Positions 26,082 to 33,432 of a DNA stretch of 64,000 nucleotides are shown piece by piece (the stretch's first letter is position 1; each line of letters begins with the position of its first letter). The translations under genes were made by a program, and so were the position numbers. The notes beneath the pieces were generated by a model, which did no database searches, was not told where the DNA came from, and saw nothing but the letters and a program-made list of their open reading frames with translations. Origin of the DNA: Nocardioides aromaticivorans (GTDB lineage: Bacteria; Actinomycetota; Actinomycetes; Propionibacteriales; Nocardioidaceae); contig NZ_JACBZM010000001.1 of the NCBI RefSeq assembly GCF_013408525.1, positions 1,488,001 to 1,552,000 of the forward strand. Direction: 5' to 3'.

Positions 26082-26139
26082 CCGTATCCATCGATGAGCC
26101 CATAGGGGCCGCGCAGCAGCGGGTCATCGATGGATACGG
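26082..26139. promoter_or_regulatory. Mirror-image divergent promoter/operator (perfect 16-bp arms)
   Basis: CCGTATCCATCGATGA (26082-26097) and TCATCGATGGATACGG (26124-26139) are exact reverse complements, 26 bp apart. Each arm contains the palindrome CATCGATG and ends exactly 12 nt before a GTG start codon (26069 minus, 26152 plus). The 12-nt gaps hold GATGAT and CATCGT, possible -10 boxes for leaderless messages. Confidence 0.7.
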
Positions 26140-26151
26140 CATCGTGGGGTC

Positions 26152-26895
26152 GTGACCGTCGACGACCTCGGGCATGACGTCCCGCTCCCCGGCCCGCCCG
26201 CGCGGGTCGTCTCCCTGGTCCCCTCCATCACCGAGGCGCTGGCCACGGACGTCCCGGAACGGCTGGTCGGCGCGACCGACTGGTGCACCCACCCTGCCGG
26301 CCTCGACGTCACCCGCGTCCGCGGCACCAAGAACCCCGACCTGGCGGCAATCCGCGCCCTCTCCCCCGACCTCGTGGTCGCCAACAAGGAGGAGAACCGC
26401 GAGCTCGACGTGCGCCGCCTGCGCGACGCGGGCGTCCCCGTGTGGGTGACCGACATCGAGACGGTGCCGCAGGCGCTCACCTCCCTGACCCGCCTGTACG
26501 ACGAGGGGCTGGCCCTCGACGCCCCCGACTGGCTGCGGGCGGCGCGGGCCCGCTGGTCGGCCCCCGTCCCGCAGGTGCGGGGGCGGGTCGTCGTACCGGT
26601 GTGGCGCGACCCGTGGCTGGTGGTCGGTCCGCGCACGTACACCGGCGACCTGCTGCGCCGGCTCGGCTGGGAGAACGCCTTCGACGCGGGCGAGGACCGC
26701 TACCCCAAGGCGGACCTGGCGGACCTCGACCGCGACGACATCGACCTCGTCCTGCTGCCGGACGAGCCCTACGTCTTCACCGCCGACGACGGGCCGGAGG
26801 CGTTCACGAGGGTGCCGACGAGGCTGGTGTCGGGGCGGCTGCTGACCTGGTACGGCCCGGCCATGGTGGAGGCGTACGACGCCCTGTCCGGGTGA
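26152..26895 (+). CDS. Helical-backbone metal receptor-like protein without signal peptide
   Basis: A 247-residue protein of the TroA/BtuF-type periplasmic-binding superfamily (RVVSLVPSITEALATDVPER, VRGTKNPDLAAIRALSPDLV, WRDPWLVVGPRTYTGDLLRR). Members usually bind vitamin B12, siderophores or metals outside the cell. Here the N-terminus (MTVDDLGHDVPLPG) has no signal peptide or lipobox, so the protein is probably cytoplasmic, and no ABC permease or ATPase is adjacent. GTG start; shares a mirrored promoter with yrdB. Confidence 0.8.
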   Translation: MTVDDLGHDVPLPGPPARVVSLVPSITEALATDVPERLVGATDWCTHPAGLDVTRVRGTKNPDLAAIRALSPDLVVANKEENRELDVRRLRDAGVPVWVTDIETVPQALTSLTRLYDEGLALDAPDWLRAARARWSAPVPQVRGRVVVPVWRDPWLVVGPRTYTGDLLRRLGWENAFDAGEDRYPKADLADLDRDDIDLVLLPDEPYVFTADDGPEAFTRVPTRLVSGRLLTWYGPAMVEAYDALSG

Positions 26896-26904
26896 GGGCC
26901 GCGG

Positions 26905-27699
26905 TCACTGCGTGATGTCGCGGCTCGTCCCGTCGGCCAGGTGGACGGTGAACGACCACGAGTCGTCCGGGTTCGCCGAGCTCGGCGGCACGCCGGGCCA
27001 CCACGCCGCGAACCGGTTGCCAACGACCGAGGCCTCGATGTCGAGCCCCGACGAGGTGTGCACGGTGACCGCGGTGACGTCCTTGCCGACGAAGCCCGCG
27101 GTCCAGGTGAACCAGCCCTCGTCGGTGCTGCCGCTCATGGCGCCGGTCTCCTCGATGTCGCCGGCGGCGACGACCGGGGCCGCCGGCGGGTCCGCGTCGT
27201 AGCTGCCGAAGTAGTCGTCGTCGACGCTGCGCACCCCTCGCTCGACCATCTCCTCGGGCATCAGGCAGGTCGCCTCGCCAGCGGGACCGCTGAGCAGCAC
27301 GTAGGTCCACTCGCCCCGCCGCTCCGCCACCACGACCCGCTCGCGTGCGTCGGGGAAGGCGTGGGAGGTGCGGCAGACGTCGCCCGCCCGGGCGGCGGCC
27401 GTCCCGGTCAGGGTCTCGGGCTCCGGCGTCCACGACCCGTAGGCACCACCTCCCCCGACCAGCAAGGCCGGTACGGCGACGCCGGTCGCGCTGGCCAGGC
27501 CGAGCCCCACGAGCAGCCGCCGCCGACGCCGGGGGCGGACCGGCTCGACCGGGACCCCGCCCTCGGCTGGAGTCGCCACGATCCGCGCGAACATCGCGTC
27601 GGCGCGCTCGCGCTGGGCGTCGGTGAGCTCGGCCGGGGGTGCGGGGTCGAGCTGGCGCACCGCAGCGGTCATCAGGGTCTCGGCAGTGGGCGTGTTCAT
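26905..27699 (-). CDS. Membrane anti-sigma-like partner of the ECF sigma factor
   Basis: A 264-residue single-pass membrane protein. Residues 1-68 are cytoplasmic and helical, then RPRRRRRLLVGLGL leads into one membrane segment (about 72-90). The rest is an exported domain with C in DVCRTSHAFPD and TCLMPEEM that could form a disulfide. It begins inside the end of the sigma gene (ATGA overlap) with GAGAGGAG upstream, the usual sigma/anti-sigma arrangement. No zinc-binding HxxxCxxC motif is visible, so it is not a ZAS-type factor. The anti-sigma role is inferred from position. Confidence 0.65.
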   Translation of the reverse strand: MNTPTAETLMTAAVRQLDPAPPAELTDAQRERADAMFARIVATPAEGGVPVEPVRPRRRRRLLVGLGLASATGVAVPALLVGGGGAYGSWTPEPETLTGTAAARAGDVCRTSHAFPDARERVVVAERRGEWTYVLLSGPAGEATCLMPEEMVERGVRSVDDDYFGSYDADPPAAPVVAAGDIEETGAMSGSTDEGWFTWTAGFVGKDVTAVTVHTSSGLDIEASVVGNRFAAWWPGVPPSSANPDDSWSFTVHLADGTSRDITQ

Positions 27700-28268
27700 C
27701 GGGGGCTCCTCTCGGAAGCAGGACGGCCGGGCAGGCGGTCGCCGGCAGGGGTGGCATCGAGGTGGCGGCGCAGCGTGCGCCGCGCGCGGGACAGCCGCAG
27801 GCGGAAGGCGGTCGGCGTGATGCCGAGCACCGCCGCGGCCTCGGATGCGGTGAGCCCGTCGAGGACGGAGAGCGCGATCGCCTCCTGGTCGGAGGCGCTC
27901 AGCCGCGGCCAGGCGGCGGCGACGTCGACCCGGCAGGCCACGAGGTCCGGGTGCTCGCCGGCGTCCGCGGGACCGCGGGGTGCGTCGGCGAGACGGACAG
28001 CCACCGCCCCGTGCCGGTCCTCGCGGCGGCGGGCGTTCTGCAGGGTCTTCCGGGCGACCCCGAAGAGCCAGGCGCGCGCGTCCGAGAGGTCGGTGGGTAC
28101 GTCGTCCAGGCGGCGCCAGGCGACGAGCATGACCTCGCCCACGACGTCCTCGGCGTGGCTCGGGTGCACCCGCCTGCCGACGAAGCGGAGCAGGTCGGCG
28201 TACGCCGCGTCGTAGACCGCGCGGAAGCGCTGTTCGCGCTCCTGCGGCGACGAAGTGGTGGTGTCCAT
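27696..28268 (-). CDS. ECF-family RNA polymerase sigma factor
   Basis: A 190-residue sigma-70-type ECF factor. Region 2 is AVYDAAYADLLRFVGRR, then HAEDVVGEVMLVAWRRLDDV and ARAWLFGVARKTLQNARRR. Region 4 is LSASDQEAIALSVLDGLTAS, then EAAAVLGITPTAFRLRLSRA. The ATG at 28266-28268 is preferred; an in-frame ATG twelve codons upstream is possible. It is translationally coupled to the membrane protein at 26905 and divergent from a small gene across a region with two palindromes. Confidence 0.9.
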   Translation of the reverse strand: MDTTTSSPQEREQRFRAVYDAAYADLLRFVGRRVHPSHAEDVVGEVMLVAWRRLDDVPTDLSDARAWLFGVARKTLQNARRREDRHGAVAVRLADAPRGPADAGEHPDLVACRVDVAAAWPRLSASDQEAIALSVLDGLTASEAAAVLGITPTAFRLRLSRARRTLRRHLDATPAGDRLPGRPASERSPR

Positions 28269-28361
28269 GCCCTGTACCTGTCGAGAACGGCGCACGTGTG
28301 TCATCCGATCTTCGCCGCCCGGCGAGCACCGTGCGAGGACTCACCAACAACGCTGTCGTGC

Positions 28362-28380
28362 GTGTCACAGGCTGTGACAC
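28362..28380. promoter_or_regulatory. Perfect 19-bp palindrome in a divergent promoter
   Basis: GTGTCACAGGCTGTGACAC has perfect 9-nt arms around one G. It lies between the sigma gene (start 28268, minus) and the small gene at 28437. Its half-site order is opposite to that of Crp/GlxR boxes. Confidence 0.55.
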
Positions 28381-28386
28381 CAATTC

Positions 28387-28407
28387 GTAACCGTTGGGCC
28401 GGGTTAC
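28387..28407. promoter_or_regulatory. Second inverted repeat, 6-9-6
   Basis: GTAACC (28387-28392) and GGTTAC (28402-28407) flank 9 bp, 30 nt upstream of the small gene at 28437. It probably overlaps that gene's promoter. Confidence 0.35.
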
Positions 28408-28436
28408 CGAAACCTCACCAACGCACAGTGGTTGTC

Positions 28437-28667
28437 ATGAAGAAGACGACCTCTCCTGAGACCCAGACCGGCCGTCACCTCGAGTCCGTCGGCACCAACA
28501 CCGCCGAGACCGTCGAGGACGCCGCCGCCCGTGCCGTTGCCCGCCGCGCCAAGCTGCGCGACCGCCACGCCCAGAACCTCACCCGCCTGATGGACCAGCG
28601 CAGCGACCTGCGCGGGGTGAACTCGCTGGCCGACTTCGTCGACGACTCCATCCGCTGGACCGCCTGA
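28437..28667 (+). CDS. Small charged hypothetical protein (76 residues)
   Basis: I do not recognise this protein. It is soluble, highly charged and largely helical, with Arg/Ala-rich AARAVARRAKLRDRHAQN in the middle and NSLADFVDDSIRWTA at the end. The short N-terminus (MKKTTSPETQTGRH) is polar, with no signal peptide. Codon use matches the neighbours, and the gene has its own promoter region with two palindromes and is followed by a strong terminator, which supports it being real. Confidence 0.6.
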   Translation: MKKTTSPETQTGRHLESVGTNTAETVEDAAARAVARRAKLRDRHAQNLTRLMDQRSDLRGVNSLADFVDDSIRWTA

Positions 28668-28715
28668 CTCCCTCCGCTCACCCTCCGCGCTCCCTCCGCA
28701 CGGCGCCCCCCAGCC

Positions 28716-28768
28716 CCTCGCGGCTGCCCGACGACCGGACACGCTCCGGTTGGCGAGCAGCCGCGAGG
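28716..28768. terminator. Strong two-level hairpin terminator
   Basis: CCTCGCGGCTGC (28716-28727) pairs perfectly with GCAGCCGCGAGG (28757-28768). The loop contains a second stem, ACCGGA/TCCGGT. There is no T-run, as is usual in GC-rich actinobacteria. It separates the small gene from the epimerase gene. Confidence 0.65.
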
Positions 28769-28784
28769 CCCATGTGCGGGTGAC

Positions 28785-28790
28785 TACCCT
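28785..28790 (+). promoter_or_regulatory. -10 box, leaderless start of the epimerase gene
   Basis: TACCCT ends 6 nt before the ATG at 28797; no Shine-Dalgarno sequence. Confidence 0.45.
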
Positions 28791-28796
28791 CGGCCC

Positions 28797-30023
28797 ATGA
28801 CGTGGTCCGAGGAACCGGCGCACACCACGCTGCTCGCCGAGGAGCACGACCGCCTCCTCGACTTCGGCGCCTCGGCGCTGGTCCACCCCGCCGGTGGCGC
28901 AGCCTGGCTGGACGACCGCGGCGGCGCCGACCTCGGCCGCGGCGTGCTGACGTGGATCACCTGCCGGATGGTCCACGTCCACAGCCTCGCCGCCCTGACC
29001 GGCCGGACCGGCTCCGCCGAGCTCGCGCGGCAGCTCCTCGACGGGCTGGCCGGACCGCTCCGCGACACCGGCCACGGCGGCTGGTTCCACCGCCTCGACG
29101 CCGACGGCCGGCCCGACCTCGCGGCCGGCAAGTCCTGCTACGACCACGCCTTCGTCCTGCTCGCCACCTCCAGCGCGGCGGTCGCGGGGATCGACGGCGC
29201 CGAGGCGCTGCTCGCCACCGCCGGCGACGTCTTCCTCGAGCGGTTCTGGGACGACGACGCGGGCCGCTGCCGTGACCACTTCTCCGCGGACTGGACCGGC
29301 CTGGACCCCTACCGGGGCCTCAACGGCAGCATGCACGCCGTCGAGGCGATGCTCGCCGTCGCCGACGCCACCGGTGACGACGCCTGGCGGCGGCGCGCCG
29401 CCCGGGTCGCCGGCCTCGTGGTCGACCTCGCGGCGTCGTACGACGGACGGCTGCCCGAGCACTTCGACAGCGACTGGACGCCCCTGCTCGACCACAACGA
29501 GGATCGGCCGGCCGACCCCTTCAAGCCGTACGGCGCCACCGTCGGCCACGGCCTCGAGTGGTCCCGGCTGCTGCTGACCCTCGAGGCCGCGCTCCCGGGG
29601 AGCGACGACCGGCTGCTGCCGACCGCCCGGCTGCTGTTCGACCGTGCGGTCGGGGACGGCTGGGACGTCGACGGTGCGCCCGGCTTCGTCTACACCACGG
29701 ACTGGTCGGGCCGCCCGGTCGTGCGCGACCGCATGCACTGGGTCGTCGCGGAGGCGCTCGCCGCCGCGGCCGCGCTGTCCCGTCATACCGGCGAGGAGCA
29801 GTACGACCACTGGTTCGCGCGGTGGTGGCAGTACGCCGAGGACCACCTCGTCGACCGCGACGCCGGCTCGTGGCACCACCAGCTCGACCAGCGGAACCAC
29901 CCGGCGGCCGGGGTGTGGCCGGGCAAGCCCGACCTCTACCACGCGGTCCAGGCGACGCTGCTCCCCCGGCTGCCGCTGGCCCCGACCATCACCCGAGCGA
30001 TCGCGGACGGAGCACTCGCATGA
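28797..30023 (+). CDS. AGE-family sugar isomerase (mannose isomerase-like)
   Basis: A 408-residue alpha6/alpha6-barrel protein of the N-acylglucosamine 2-epimerase family. Motifs include TWITCRMVHVHSLAALTG, GGWFHRLDADGRP, KSCYDHAFVLLATSSA, GLNGSMHAVEAMLAVADATG and HWVVAEALAAAAAL, supplying the His residues used for ring opening and isomerisation. Members interconvert mannose and fructose, sulfoquinovose sugars or cellobiose. Coupling with a sugar kinase by a 4-nt overlap favours mannose to fructose followed by phosphorylation. Leaderless-type promoter. Confidence 0.86.
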   Translation: MTWSEEPAHTTLLAEEHDRLLDFGASALVHPAGGAAWLDDRGGADLGRGVLTWITCRMVHVHSLAALTGRTGSAELARQLLDGLAGPLRDTGHGGWFHRLDADGRPDLAAGKSCYDHAFVLLATSSAAVAGIDGAEALLATAGDVFLERFWDDDAGRCRDHFSADWTGLDPYRGLNGSMHAVEAMLAVADATGDDAWRRRAARVAGLVVDLAASYDGRLPEHFDSDWTPLLDHNEDRPADPFKPYGATVGHGLEWSRLLLTLEAALPGSDDRLLPTARLLFDRAVGDGWDVDGAPGFVYTTDWSGRPVVRDRMHWVVAEALAAAAALSRHTGEEQYDHWFARWWQYAEDHLVDRDAGSWHHQLDQRNHPAAGVWPGKPDLYHAVQATLLPRLPLAPTITRAIADGALA

Positions 30024-30943
30024 GCCGGCAGCCGGAGGTCCTCGTCGCGGGCGAGGCCCTGATCGACATCGTCCAGCAACCGGGCGCGGAGCCCGTCGAG
30101 CTGCCCGGGGGCAGCTGCGCCAATGTCGCGCTCGCCCTCGGCCGGCTCGGGTGGGAGCCACGGCTGGCGACCGCGCTCGGCGACGACGAGCGCGGCGACC
30201 GGCTCCGCGACTGGCTCGCCGTCAGCGACGTGACGGTCGACGCCGTCGTCCCTCCCAGCGGGCGGACCAGCACGGCCGCGGCCGTGCTCGACGCCACCGG
30301 CGCCGCCCGCTACGAGTTCGACCTCTCGTGGGAGCTGCCGCAGATCGACGACCAGCCGTACGACGCCGTCCACGTCGGCTCGATCGCCTCCGTCCTCCCC
30401 CCGGGCGCCGACGCCGTCCGCGACCTCGTCCGCCGCACGCGTCGCCACGCGCTCGTCTCCTTCGACCCCAACGCCCGTCCGGCGATCACCACCGACGCGG
30501 GCGCCGCCCGAGCGCGGGTCGAGGAGCTGGTCTCCCTGGCCGACGTCGTGAAGGTCAGCGACGAGGACCTCGGGTGGTACTTCCCGGGGGTCGACCCGGC
30601 CGACGCCGCGGCCGTATGGGGCGGGCTCGGGCCGGCGGTGGTCGTCGTGACGCGGGGCGGCTCGGGAGCCACCGTCGTCCGCGCCGGCGGGCAGCGGTTC
30701 GACGTACCGGGCGTGGCGGCGGTGGTCGCGGACACCATCGCGGCCGGCGACACCTTCACCGCGGGGCTCCTCGACGCCCTGCTCTCGGCCGGAATCCACG
30801 GCGCCGACGCCTACGCACGGATCACGGCGCTCGACGACGACCAGCTGGTCCGGGTCGTCCACCACGCCCACGCCGCCGCGGCGATCACGGTGTCGCGTCC
30901 GGGCGCCGACCCGCCGACACGGGACGAGCTGGGCACGCCCTGA
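30020..30943 (+). CDS. PfkB-family sugar kinase (fructokinase-like)
   Basis: A 307-residue ribokinase/PfkB kinase. The N-terminal signature is VLVAGEALIDIV...PGGSCANVALALGRLG and the C-terminal ATP/catalytic signature is VADTIAAGDTFTAGLLDALL with catalytic Asp in AAGDTF. ATG overlaps the epimerase stop (ATGA). With that partner it most likely phosphorylates fructose, completing a short mannose route into glycolysis. The exact sugar is inferred. Confidence 0.9.
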   Translation: MSRQPEVLVAGEALIDIVQQPGAEPVELPGGSCANVALALGRLGWEPRLATALGDDERGDRLRDWLAVSDVTVDAVVPPSGRTSTAAAVLDATGAARYEFDLSWELPQIDDQPYDAVHVGSIASVLPPGADAVRDLVRRTRRHALVSFDPNARPAITTDAGAARARVEELVSLADVVKVSDEDLGWYFPGVDPADAAAVWGGLGPAVVVVTRGGSGATVVRAGGQRFDVPGVAAVVADTIAAGDTFTAGLLDALLSAGIHGADAYARITALDDDQLVRVVHHAHAAAAITVSRPGADPPTRDELGTP

Positions 30944-30992
30944 TCCTCCGTCCGGCGCCGTGCGCGCGGCCGGGAGGTGCCCGCCGCCCCCG

Positions 30993-30998
30993 TAGAAT
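30993..30998 (+). promoter_or_regulatory. -10 box, leaderless start
   Basis: TAGAAT ends 8 nt before the GTG at 31007. Confidence 0.45.
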
Positions 30999-31006
30999 CC
31001 GGATCC

Positions 31007-31303
31007 GTGATCTTCAAGCGCGTGGGGGTCGGGCGTCCCTACCCCGACCACGGCCTCACCTCGAAGGGGTGGGCAGCCGTGCCCCCGCGCCAGGTCCGCC
31101 TCGACGAGCTGGTGACGACCAAGGACACGCTGCAGCTGTCGTCGCTGCTCGACGAGGACTCCACCTTCTACGGTGACCTCTTCGCCCACGTGGTGTTGTG
31201 GAGGGAGGAGTTCTACCTGGAGGACGGGCTGCACCGCGCGCTGCGGGCGGCCCTGCAGCAGCGCAACGTCCTCCACGCGCGCGTGATCCGGATGGAGGGG
31301 TGA
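31007..31303 (+). CDS. VapB-antitoxin-like conserved small protein
   Basis: A 98-residue protein (VIFKRVGVGRPYPDHGLTSK, VRLDELVTTKDTLQLSSLLD, FYGDLFAHVVLWREEFYLED). This sequence type is widespread in actinobacteria, usually labelled VapB-family antitoxin and usually next to a LytR_C protein, as here. No PIN-domain toxin is nearby, so the antitoxin label should not be taken as function. The ending EDGLHRALRAALQQRNVLHA resembles ParB-like nuclease folds. GTG start with a leaderless-type -10. The next gene starts at its stop codon. Confidence 0.75.
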   Translation: MIFKRVGVGRPYPDHGLTSKGWAAVPPRQVRLDELVTTKDTLQLSSLLDEDSTFYGDLFAHVVLWREEFYLEDGLHRALRAALQQRNVLHARVIRMEG

Positions 31304-31845
31304 TGGACGGGCTCGACCTCAAGGAGGGCAACCGGTCGGCGATCACGCTCGCCGTGCTGGCCGTGGTGTTCCTCGCCGGGCTGGCCTGGGCGTGGAACCG
31401 CGTCACCGAGCCGTTCCCGGAGAAGGTCGAGGCGGCGCCCTGCACCGACACCCTGATCGCGGCCGGCGAGGACGTCGCCCCGCCGCAGGTCATGGTCACC
31501 GTCCTCAACGCCGGCGGCGGCAACGGCCTCGCCGGGCAGACGATGGGCAAGCTGGTCGCCTTCGGGTTCAGCGAGGGCGACACCGGCAACGCCCCGGCCA
31601 ACACCGGCCCGGTCTCCGCGCAGGTGTGGGCGAGCGACCCCGGCGACCCGGCGGCGATCCTGCTGGCGTCGTACCTCGGCGACGACGTGGAGATCGTCGA
31701 CCAGCCCTCCGGCTACCCCGGTGTGACGATCGTCGTCGGCAAGCGCTTCGACAAGGTCCGCAAGGGCCGGCCGACGGTCACCGCCCAGAAGGACAGCTAC
31801 GTCTGCACGCCGCCGCTGAGCAGCAACCCCGACGACCTGTCCTGA
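31303..31845 (+). CDS. LytR C-terminal-domain membrane protein
   Basis: A 180-residue protein with a short cytoplasmic start, one membrane segment (about residues 13-32, ITLAVLAVVFLAGLAWAW) and an extracellular LytR_C domain (VMVTVLNAGGGNGLAGQTMG, then VEIVDQPSGYPGVTIVVG). LytR_C domains are attached to cell-wall polymer ligases in other proteins; here it stands alone. Two cysteines (CTDTLI and YVCTPP) could pair outside the cell. Start overlaps the preceding stop (TGATG). Confidence 0.86.
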   Translation: MDGLDLKEGNRSAITLAVLAVVFLAGLAWAWNRVTEPFPEKVEAAPCTDTLIAAGEDVAPPQVMVTVLNAGGGNGLAGQTMGKLVAFGFSEGDTGNAPANTGPVSAQVWASDPGDPAAILLASYLGDDVEIVDQPSGYPGVTIVVGKRFDKVRKGRPTVTAQKDSYVCTPPLSSNPDDLS

Positions 31846-31848
31846 GCG

Positions 31849-33360
31849 TCATTCGCGGCGTCGCTCGTCGTCGCCCAGCCACTGCGCGAGCCGGCCGCCC
31901 GCGCTGACCTGGCGCAGCCGCTGCTCGGTCGCCTCCCGCAGCTTGCGCGGCGTGACGACGAGCAGGTCGTCGCCGTGGCGGAGGACGGTACGACGCTCCG
32001 GCACCATCGCCTGCCCGTCGCGCACGATCATCGACACATTGGCCCCGACGGGCAGCCGCAGCTCGCCGACCTCGACGCCGTGCAGCTTCGACGCGGGGCT
32101 GATCGTCACCTGGAGCAGGTCGGCGGCGACCTTCTCCAGGGGCGCGGCCTCGAGGTCGAAGCCGCGTGGCTCGGAGCGCCGGGTCACGCGCAGCACCCGC
32201 GCCACCCACGGCAGCGTCGGCGCGGTGATCAGGGTGTCGAGCACCACCAGCACGAAGACGATGTCGAAGAGCCGGGTGGCGCCGTCGACGCCCTCGGCCA
32301 GCGGGATCGTGGTGAGCACGATGGGGACCGCGCCGCGCAGGCCGGCCCACGACAGGAAGCCGAGCTCGTTCCACGGCATCGGCCGCACCACCGCGCTGAC
32401 CACGACCGACAGCGGACGCGCGATCGCGGTGAGGATCGTGCCGGCCAGGACGGCGGTGCCGATCACCGCCCAGTCGATGCGGCCCGGCGACAGCAGCAGG
32501 CCGAGCATCACGAACAGGCCGATCTGCGCCAGCCAGGCGAGGCCCTCGACGAACGACCGGGTGGTCGCCCGGTGCGGGAGGTCGGCGTTGCCGAGGACCA
32601 GCGCGGCGACGTACACGGCGGCGAACCCGCTCGCATGGACGGCCGCCGCGGCGCCGTACCCGATGAGGGTGAGGCAGAGGACGGCGATCGGGTAGAGGCC
32701 GGACGACGGCAGCGCGACCCGGCGCATGACCCACGCGCCGCCGAAGCCGGCGGCGAGGCCGAACGCGACGCCCGCGACGAGCTCGTAGACGACGATGCCG
32801 GTGGTGCCGAGCAGGCCGTGGTCGCCGACGGCGCCCGACGCGACGAGGGTGACCAGGACGACGGTCGGCGCGTCGTTGAGGCCGGACTCGGCCTCCAGGG
32901 CGCCGGTGACCCGCTTCGGCAGCGGGACGACGCGCAGCACGGAGAAGACGGCGGCGGCGTCGGTGGGCGAGCAGACCGCGCCGAGGAGGATCGCCAGCTC
33001 CCACGACAGCCCGAGGACGAAGTGGGCGCCGAGGGCCATCACGCCGACCGAGACGAGCACGCCGATCGTCGCGAGGGAGAGGCCCATCCGCATGGCCGGG
33101 CGCGCGTCCCGCCAGTTCGTGGTGATGCCGCCCTCGGCGAGGATGACGGCGAGCGCTCCGAAGCCGAGCGCGTGCGCGAGCTGCGCGTCCTCGAAGGTGA
33201 TGCCGACGCCGGACTCACCGAGCGCGACGCCCATCAGGAGGTAGACGAGAAGACTCGGGAGGCCCACCCCGGAGGACATCCGGACCGCCAGGACGGCGAG
33301 GAACGTGACTGCGGCGCCGATCAGCAGGAAGGTGTCGAGCTGGTGGACGTCGAACGTCAT
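31849..33360 (-). CDS. CPA-type cation/proton antiporter with C-terminal RCK/TrkA_C domain
   Basis: A 503-residue K+/H+ or Na+/H+ antiporter of the CvrA/NhaP2 type. About 12 membrane segments carry the ion-site regions LLGAVCSPTDAAAVFSVLR and ALEAESGLNDAPTVVLV. After about residue 400 comes a cytoplasmic domain (VTISPASKLHGVEVGELRLP, MIVRDGQAMVPERRTVLRHG) of the TrkA_C ligand-binding type, which regulates such antiporters. ATG at 33358-33360. The 3' end is 3 bp from the LytR_C gene. Confidence 0.9.
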   Translation of the reverse strand: MTFDVHQLDTFLLIGAAVTFLAVLAVRMSSGVGLPSLLVYLLMGVALGESGVGITFEDAQLAHALGFGALAVILAEGGITTNWRDARPAMRMGLSLATIGVLVSVGVMALGAHFVLGLSWELAILLGAVCSPTDAAAVFSVLRVVPLPKRVTGALEAESGLNDAPTVVLVTLVASGAVGDHGLLGTTGIVVYELVAGVAFGLAAGFGGAWVMRRVALPSSGLYPIAVLCLTLIGYGAAAAVHASGFAAVYVAALVLGNADLPHRATTRSFVEGLAWLAQIGLFVMLGLLLSPGRIDWAVIGTAVLAGTILTAIARPLSVVVSAVVRPMPWNELGFLSWAGLRGAVPIVLTTIPLAEGVDGATRLFDIVFVLVVLDTLITAPTLPWVARVLRVTRRSEPRGFDLEAAPLEKVAADLLQVTISPASKLHGVEVGELRLPVGANVSMIVRDGQAMVPERRTVLRHGDDLLVVTPRKLREATEQRLRQVSAGGRLAQWLGDDERRRE

Positions 33361-33408
33361 GCGATTGTCACTCGGCTTTCGTCGGGTGGCGGGGGCCTAG
33401 TCTATCGG

Positions 33409-33422
33409 TAGAACGTGTTCTA
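33409..33422. promoter_or_regulatory. KstR-type operator
   Basis: TAGAACGTGTTCTA matches the KstR consensus TNNAACNNGTTNNA at every fixed position. It ends 10 nt before the GTG of the FAD oxidoreductase gene, overlapping its likely promoter (TAAATT at 33421-33426). Confidence 0.65.
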
Positions 33423-33432
33423 AATTGATCCT

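Noticed and set aside
28362-28380. Crp/GlxR binding site
   Set aside because: The half-sites are in the opposite order (GTCAC...GTGAC rather than GTGA...TCAC).
31007-31303. Functional VapBC toxin-antitoxin system
   Set aside because: No PIN-domain toxin lies beside the VapB-like gene; the neighbour is a LytR_C membrane protein.
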